Assembly (NCBI GenBank): GCA_029880265.1
Contig: JAOUOT010000001.1
Location: 83,485 to 147,484, forward strand
Reading direction: 5' to 3'
DNA from: Spirochaetia bacterium
GTDB taxonomy: Bacteria > Spirochaetota > Leptospiria > Turneriellales > JAOUOS01
DNA length: 64,000 bases
The notes beneath the pieces are model-generated. The model was not told the origin of the DNA and ran no database searches. It was given only the letters and a program-made list of their open reading frames with translations. Shown one piece after another: positions 58,449-64,000 of the stretch; the stretch's first letter is position 1; each line of letters starts with the position of its first letter. A program made the translations under genes and the position numbers.

Positions 58449-61202
58449 ATGCCTAAGTTCATAAGAAATGCAAAGAATTTTTTTCTATTTCAATCTGTAG
58501 CAATTTTTCTTTCTTTATCGGGTTTATTTTATACAATTTTTTTAATTAGGTATAACAATTACTATAATTTTTACAAGGCCCACGCCGAAGAAGACACGGC
58601 CAATCGCTTAAAAAGTCTTAAGCACAGCGTTAACACTATATTTTCAGATCTTATGATTCTTTCAGAATCAGACGAGCTGATAGAGTTTTCTGCAACCGAA
58701 CGCAAACATGATAAACTAAAAACGACACAGACTTTTTTAAAATTTTTGCGATATAAAAATATTTACGATCAAATACGCTATATTGATAATACGGGGCTTG
58801 AGAAAATCAGGGTTAATTACAATTACGGCAATTCTTCTATTATTGAAACGGCGAAGCTTCAAAATAAAAATCAAAGATATTATTTTAAAGAAAGTATAAA
58901 ATTAAATAAAAATGAAATATATATTTCGCCGATTGATTTAAACATAGAAAACGAAGAAATTCAAATACCATTAAAACCCATGCTTAGAATCGCCACTGTC
59001 ATTTTTGATAAAAATCAAAACAAGAGGGGGGTACTTATAATAAATATATTGGCCGATTATATCTTAAAAGATTTCGATTCTAATAATAAAGAAGATTCAG
59101 ACATACACAGTCTCTTAAACGCCGAAGGATACTGGCTAAAAAGCGATTTAAAAGAAAATGAATGGGGTTTCATGTATGCCGAAAAAAAAGATCTTACGTT
59201 TCAAAATAGATTTCCCAAAGAATGGAGCGAAATCATATCAGGCAAAGAAGGAACCATTGAAACCGAAAACGGCATTTTTGTTTTTATAAAAATTTATCCG
59301 GTTCAATTAATGGGAGATTTTTCAAAAAACTCGGCTGTCTTTAATGATAAAAAAATCGAAAACCGACTATGGTATATGATTTCACAGGTTCCTGATTCTA
59401 AATTAAATGAAAAAAGAAAAAGCATTCAGCATGAGCTAATCGTTATCTTTTTAATCGTTTATATCATAATCTTAATATTCAATTATTTGATGTCAAAGTA
59501 TAAAGAAAAAGAGCGTTTATCTGAAGAAGATTTAAAAGCCGCCCAATTACAGTTGACCCAAATCAATTTAACATTCTTAACTTTCACGCAAAACCATGAA
59601 GAAAATATAAATAAAATAACCGCTTTAGCCGGTGAGCTGCTTGAAGGCGTTTGCGCCTTATATAACCGAATTTCTGAGGGCATGCTTTGTTCGCTGGGAA
59701 TGTGGAACGCTCCGGCCGATTATAACCCGTATGATAAACCCGATGGTCATATCTGCTATGACGTAATTAAACTGAAGAAAGACGGCGTTTTTCTGGTTCA
59801 AGATCTGCAAAAATCAATCTACGCGAAAACCGACCCGAATGTGACCGCGTATAAACTTGAAACCTATGCGGGTCACGCGATAAAGCGTTATGACGAAACA
59901 ATAGGCTCTTTATGCGTAGTCTTTCAGCGTAATATTCAACTGACCGAAAACCAGAGAGAAATTCTTGGCATCTTAGCTTCAGCCATTGGGCTTGAAGAAG
60001 AAAGAATGAAAGACGACGCCGATCTTGTAAACGCTCGCATGGCGGCCGAAAACGCGAACCGGGCCAAGAGCAAATTTCTCGCCAACATGAGCCATGAAAT
60101 AAGAACCCCCATGAACGCCATTATGGGGTTTACGAGTATTTTATTTGAAGAAATTGAAGATCCTGAACATAAATCGTATCTTAATTCGGTACAACTTGCG
60201 GGCAAAACTTTGCTGCATCTTATTAATGATATTTTAGATTTATCTAAAATAGAAGCCGGAGCTTTTCATCTTGAAAACAAGGCCTTTAACGCGCACGAAT
60301 TATTTAACGAAATAAAAACCATTTTTTCTCAAAAGGCGTCTGAAAAAAATCTTGATCTTCTGGTAAATATTGACGAGAATCTTCCCGAGGTGATTGTTCA
60401 TGACGAAATTCGTTTGAGGCAGGTATTATTAAACCTGGTAAGCAACGCCATAAAATTTACCGAAAAGGGATATGTCAGGCTATCGGCTTCTAAAGAAATT
60501 TTCGAAAATGATAACAATAGGTTTAACCTGAAATTTTCGGTTGAAGATACGGGCATAGGCATTAAAGAAAAAGATCAGAAGTTAATATTCGATCCGTTTT
60601 TGCAGGCTACAGATCAGTCTCACTCAAAATACGGCGGCACCGGGCTGGGGCTTTCTATAACCAAAAGGCTTATAGAAATAATGGAAGGGAGCATTTTTCT
60701 TGAAAGCGCGGTTGATAAAGGGTCTATTTTTTCGGTTACCATAAAAAATATTGCCGCTAAAGTTTTTGAATCTGACGAAAAAGAAGATAAAAAGACATTA
60801 AAAGATTTGGTTTTTAAGAAATCGAAAATACTGATTGTCGACGATGTGCATGAAAGCAGAGCGAAAATCAGGGGCTTTCTTGAAAAATATAATTTTGAAA
60901 TTTATGAAGCCGAAAACGGCAAAGAGGGAGTAGATTTTGCCCTTGAATTTCGACCTGATTTAATCTTTATAGCGTTAAAAATGCAGGTTATAGAAGAATA
61001 TGTGGCCGTAAAGATACTGAAAGAAAATTCGAAAACAAAGCTGATACCCATTGTTGTTTTAATCGCCCCTGACATGAAGAATGATGAAATTGAAATAAAA
61101 GATATTTGCGATGGTCATCTGAGAAAACCTATTGATAAAAATGAACTATTGAAAGAAACGGCCAAATTTCTCGCGCATCGCGACGACAACGAAAATATAT
61201 AA
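58449..61202 (+). CDS. Hybrid histidine kinase paralogue lacking PAS domains, with pseudo-receiver
   Basis: The 917-residue protein mirrors the preceding kinase. It has TM1, a Cache sensor with nearly the same motifs (YKNIYDQIRYIDN, LNKNEIYISPIDLNIEN), TM2, then directly GAF (NLTFLTFTQNHEENINKITALAG), HisKA (FLANMSHEIRTPMNAIMGF, H549), HATPase (SKYGGTGLGLSITKRL) and a C-terminal receiver. The two PAS domains found in the first kinase are absent at the point just after TM2. The receiver keeps the acidic pair (KILIVDDVHE) and switch lysine (LRKPID), but the phospho-acceptor position reads DLIFIALKMQ, with A842 in place of Asp. The helical C-terminal tail is also absent. Confidence 0.92.
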   Translation: MPKFIRNAKNFFLFQSVAIFLSLSGLFYTIFLIRYNNYYNFYKAHAEEDTANRLKSLKHSVNTIFSDLMILSESDELIEFSATERKHDKLKTTQTFLKFLRYKNIYDQIRYIDNTGLEKIRVNYNYGNSSIIETAKLQNKNQRYYFKESIKLNKNEIYISPIDLNIENEEIQIPLKPMLRIATVIFDKNQNKRGVLIINILADYILKDFDSNNKEDSDIHSLLNAEGYWLKSDLKENEWGFMYAEKKDLTFQNRFPKEWSEIISGKEGTIETENGIFVFIKIYPVQLMGDFSKNSAVFNDKKIENRLWYMISQVPDSKLNEKRKSIQHELIVIFLIVYIIILIFNYLMSKYKEKERLSEEDLKAAQLQLTQINLTFLTFTQNHEENINKITALAGELLEGVCALYNRISEGMLCSLGMWNAPADYNPYDKPDGHICYDVIKLKKDGVFLVQDLQKSIYAKTDPNVTAYKLETYAGHAIKRYDETIGSLCVVFQRNIQLTENQREILGILASAIGLEEERMKDDADLVNARMAAENANRAKSKFLANMSHEIRTPMNAIMGFTSILFEEIEDPEHKSYLNSVQLAGKTLLHLINDILDLSKIEAGAFHLENKAFNAHELFNEIKTIFSQKASEKNLDLLVNIDENLPEVIVHDEIRLRQVLLNLVSNAIKFTEKGYVRLSASKEIFENDNNRFNLKFSVEDTGIGIKEKDQKLIFDPFLQATDQSHSKYGGTGLGLSITKRLIEIMEGSIFLESAVDKGSIFSVTIKNIAAKVFESDEKEDKKTLKDLVFKKSKILIVDDVHESRAKIRGFLEKYNFEIYEAENGKEGVDFALEFRPDLIFIALKMQVIEEYVAVKILKENSKTKLIPIVVLIAPDMKNDEIEIKDICDGHLRKPIDKNELLKETAKFLAHRDDNENI

Positions 61203-61356
61203 AAGAGAAATTAGACCAACCGCCATTTTTTTCTATTAGTTCCTATAAAATATAGACGATTCACGCGTAATAATTTATAATAAATAAAATAATAGAATCA
61301 AATAAATCGACGCTGTTCTGTAACCAACTATTACATTATTAGAGAGAGGTAAGCTA

Positions 61357-63219
61357 ATGGAACAAGAAAGTTTGAATAAAACTGAAGAAAGAGATTTGCG
61401 TACAAACATGAACAATTTGAAAATATCAGAAGAAAAATACAGGCTTCATCTTAAACTAACTCCGCTGGGCATCATTGAATGGGATAAAAACTTCAGGGTT
61501 ATCGAATGGAACCCCGCTGCAGAAAAAATATTTGGTTATACCAGAAAAGAAGCTTTGGGTAAACATCCGGCAGATATAATCATACCCGTATATGTTAAAG
61601 AACATGTTGATAAACTCTGGGCCTCTCTATTAAAGAAAAAAGGCGGCGAAAGCAGCGTAAACCAGAATTTGACAAAAAAGGGCCAAGTCATTACATGCGA
61701 ATGGCACAACACTACGTTAACAAACGATGAAGGCAATGTGGTTGCCGTTGTTTCTATTGTCAAAGACATTACCGGTAGAATAAAAATCGAAGAAGCTTTG
61801 GCCGAAAGCGAAAGAAGATACCGCGAAATAATTGGTACTACTCTTGAAGGCTATTGGCTCATCAATACAAATCTTGAAACTATTGACGTTAACGAGTCTC
61901 TCTGTAAAATGCTGGGCTACAGCCGCGAAGAAATGCTGGGTAAAAAGCCCGTTGATTTTGTAGATGAAGAAAACGCGAAAATATTCAGGGCCCAGACGTC
62001 GAAAATATCTACAACGCTCAATCGAAGTTATGAGATTGTATTAAAATCTAAATCTGGCGAAGATATTAACGCCCTGTTTAACGCGACAACAATAAAAGAC
62101 AAAAACGGAAAACCGGCGGGCGGGGTCGCTTTTGTTACCGATATAACTGAACTTAAAAAATCTAAATTTGAGGCAGAAGAAGCAAATATGCTAAAAGATA
62201 AATTTCTGGCCCTTGTTTCGCATGACTTGAAAAACCCTCTTAATGGCGTTATGGGATATTTTCAGATGCTTGAAGACGTAAAATCTCTTACAAACGAAGA
62301 AAAAGATTGGGTTCACGAAGGTTTAAGAGCCGCTGAAGAAATGAATGATTTAATAACGCAAGTATTAAATGTCAGCAGAATTAAAAGCGGCAAAATAAAA
62401 ACAAAGCCTGTTTTCTTTTCGGCAGAAAGAATTGTTCAAAAAATTATTAAAAGTTTTACCAGAAGATTAGAACAAAAAGGCATAAAAATAGTTAATGAGC
62501 TGCCTCTAAATACAAGAATATACGCCGACGAACATCTTTTTTTACAGGCGTTATCAAATGTAATATCAAACGCGATAAAATTTTGTTCAAACGCAGATAC
62601 CATTAGAATTTATGAACATAAAGAAAATCCCGTTACTATTGCGGTAGAAGACACGGGCGCAGGCATTGGTCCTGAAAACCTTCCTTTATTATTTAAGTAT
62701 GAAGAAAAAACGTCTACCCGCGGCACTCATGGCGAAAGCGGAACAGGCCTGGGCCTGCCTTTAGTAAATGATATTATGAGAGCCCATAAAGGCAGAGTTT
62801 ACGCAGAATCTGCGCCAAAAGAAGGCAGTACTTTTTATCTTCAAGTTCCCAAAGTAACGCCGCGCATTTTGCTTGTAGACGACAGCAAGGCCGAGAGAGA
62901 GTTCATAAAGAAATCGCTTGAAAAGCTTGATCTTCATTTCTCAGAAGCTGAAACCGGTCTTCAGGCCTTAGAGGCTCTCGAAAAAGAAATTCCCCATTTA
63001 ATATTATTAGACGTTAAAATGCCCGATATGGACGGTTTTGAATTTTTAGAGATTATCAGAGAAAAAGAATTATCAAAAACTATTCCGGTTCTGGTAATAA
63101 CCATAGACGACAGAATAGAAACAAGAAACAAGATATTTGCCCTTGGCGCCGACGATTTTATCGCAAAACCGATGACAATGGAAAATTTTGAGCCCCGCAT
63201 TCGAAGATTTACCGGTTAA
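61357..63219 (+). CDS. Soluble hybrid histidine kinase (PAS-PAS-HisKA-HATPase-REC)
   Basis: The 620-residue kinase has no membrane segment. PAS1 (LKLTPLGIIEWDKNFRVIEWNPAAEKIFGYTRKEALGKHPADII) is strikingly like PAS1 of the kinase at 54362. PAS2 follows (EIIGTTLEGYWLINTNLETIDVNESLCKMLGY). HisKA has H289 in LVSHDLKNPLNGVMGYF, the HATPase has EDTGAGIGPENLP and ESGTGLGLPLVNDI, and REC has D552 in LILLDVKMPDMDGFEFL with DDFIAKPMT. All catalytic residues are present. A ribosome binding site GAGAGG precedes the ATG. With no sensor of its own, it may accept signals from the membrane kinases or sense redox or ligand through PAS. Confidence 0.93.
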   Translation: MEQESLNKTEERDLRTNMNNLKISEEKYRLHLKLTPLGIIEWDKNFRVIEWNPAAEKIFGYTRKEALGKHPADIIIPVYVKEHVDKLWASLLKKKGGESSVNQNLTKKGQVITCEWHNTTLTNDEGNVVAVVSIVKDITGRIKIEEALAESERRYREIIGTTLEGYWLINTNLETIDVNESLCKMLGYSREEMLGKKPVDFVDEENAKIFRAQTSKISTTLNRSYEIVLKSKSGEDINALFNATTIKDKNGKPAGGVAFVTDITELKKSKFEAEEANMLKDKFLALVSHDLKNPLNGVMGYFQMLEDVKSLTNEEKDWVHEGLRAAEEMNDLITQVLNVSRIKSGKIKTKPVFFSAERIVQKIIKSFTRRLEQKGIKIVNELPLNTRIYADEHLFLQALSNVISNAIKFCSNADTIRIYEHKENPVTIAVEDTGAGIGPENLPLLFKYEEKTSTRGTHGESGTGLGLPLVNDIMRAHKGRVYAESAPKEGSTFYLQVPKVTPRILLVDDSKAEREFIKKSLEKLDLHFSEAETGLQALEALEKEIPHLILLDVKMPDMDGFEFLEIIREKELSKTIPVLVITIDDRIETRNKIFALGADDFIAKPMTMENFEPRIRRFTG

Positions 63220-63450
63220 AGCTATAAAATATTGCCGTTTTTCTTTGGTTATTATATAAATGAAAAGTAAAAAAGTGCGAGATGGGCGAATATAAATTAA
63301 CAAGAAATCTGATAAACGATATAAAATGATAATTTAATAGAAAATTTCGTATCTATAATCAATTGTCTTATTGTTCTTTGTTTATTTCGTGACTTCCTAA
63401 ATCGCACGTTTCTTATTAAAAGAAAACTAATAAGGTCGAAAGCAAGCAAA

Positions 63451-64000
63451 ATGAAAACGATGTCTGAAAAAGTATACAATGAACTGTCGGCCTTATTTAA
63501 CATAAGCCATACCCTTACAAAAACGTTAAACCTTGAAACTGTGCTGCAAACGACCATTGACAGCGTTTCTCGCCTAGCCAAGCTTGACAGCGGCGCTATT
63601 TATCTCATTAGAGGCGACAAATTATATCTCGGCGCTGCCACGCCGCCTTTACCTGATGAATTTCCTGAAACTTTCAGAAGAGCCAAACTGAACGATCACC
63701 CGCATATACAAAAAGCCATAACTGAATCATATCCGGTTACTATACCCGAGACTGAAGAAGCCGAGTTATCTGCGGCAGAACGAGAAATTGTTACGTCCCG
63801 TAATTTGCGTTCGCTTTTATATATTCCGCTGATTATAGAAAACCGCGTTATCGGCATTTTTATTCTCGGCACAGTGGGCAAGCCCAGAGAATTCTCTGAT
63901 TCAGAATTGAGGCTTTACTATACGGTATCAAACCAGACCGCTTTAGCCGTTGAAAACGCGATTCTTTTTCGAGAAAACCAGAACTATACGGCCAACCTTG
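63451..64000 (+). CDS. GAF-domain protein, 3' end cut by window edge
   Basis: The ATG at 63451 opens a frame that stays open to the window end and so is absent from the ORF track. The visible 183 residues begin MKTMSEKVYNELSALFNISHTLTKTLNLETVLQTTIDS. They form a GAF domain with DSGAIYLIRGDKLYLGAA, LRSLLYIPLIIENRVIGIFILG, and the final helix LRLYYTVSNQTALAVENAILF. GAF domains of this kind precede kinase, GGDEF or phosphatase outputs; the output is outside the window. It follows the three hybrid kinases on the same strand with a 230-bp AT-rich gap. Confidence 0.85.
   Translation, partial: MKTMSEKVYNELSALFNISHTLTKTLNLETVLQTTIDSVSRLAKLDSGAIYLIRGDKLYLGAATPPLPDEFPETFRRAKLNDHPHIQKAITESYPVTIPETEEAELSAAEREIVTSRNLRSLLYIPLIIENRVIGIFILGTVGKPREFSDSELRLYYTVSNQTALAVENAILFRENQNYTANL

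Noticed and set aside
1-64000. CRISPR arrays, prophage, complete insertion sequences or integrase genes
   Set aside because: No regularly spaced repeats, cas genes, transposase, integrase or phage structural genes were found on either strand.

Overview
The window is AT-rich chromosomal DNA from a Gram-negative-type bacterium. It carries an LPS/Kdo-type sugar isomerase, CapA, DsbB/DsbA, exported and outer-membrane-like proteins, and dense chemotaxis and two-component signalling. The mix (class III cyclase with a 7TM-DISM sensor, a chemoreceptor behind a sigma-28-type promoter, Hfq, haem and lipoate genes, Kdo) would suit Spirochaetota, perhaps a Leptospirales-like lineage. That is only a guess, since there is no rRNA. 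No CRISPR array, complete IS element, prophage or replication origin was seen. The two tRNA genes do not encode CCA.

Layout. 0-2.3 kb: tail of a fibronectin-like protein, tRNA-Phe, infC, metK. 2.4-6.7 kb: cation module with a cyclic-nucleotide-gated K+ channel, a triple PII-like protein and a duplicated DUF1538 membrane protein. 7-12.2 kb: hemY-type oxidase, lipA, a degenerate GGDEF-like protein, apt, hemW and a small GIY-YIG protein. 12.3-16.1 kb: long-chain acyl-CoA synthetase translationally coupled to a CHAT (caspase-like) protein. 16.1-18 kb: tRNA-Leu, a hotdog thioesterase and an exported protein of the family often mislabelled asparagine synthetase B. 18.3-24.1 kb: HD-GYP response regulator, a membrane protein with an apparent ATA start, CapA, DsbB/DsbA, xseB and the KdsD-type isomerase. 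24.1-32.5 kb: PAS membrane protein, serS, small unknowns, a degenerate GGDEF membrane protein with an exported partner and a CheX-like protein, then rpoD.

32.8-39.4 kb: orphan HicB-like gene, chemoreceptor, yebC-ruvC-ruvA, rimI, small exported proteins and a hicBA pair whose toxin stop lies inside a 42-bp perfect palindrome. 39.9-43 kb: GT4 glycosyltransferase with GH15 glucoamylase-like hydrolase. 43-48.3 kb: adenylate cyclase, outer-membrane-like protein, and hfq, an SPFH protein and manC. 48.4-64 kb: a signalling island with a 1520-residue CheB-CheR-PAS hybrid kinase, an ICMT/DksA-like/CDGSH operon, three related hybrid kinases and a GAF protein cut by the window edge.

The most notable points are the triple-PII/DUF1538 pair, the acyl-CoA synthetase/CHAT couple, the ATA-start membrane gene, the palindrome in hicA, and the kinase island. 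In the island, duplication left a CDGSH remnant between two paralogous kinases, the second of which has lost its PAS pair and its receiver phospho-acceptor. All functional calls rest on reading motifs by eye; no database search was run.
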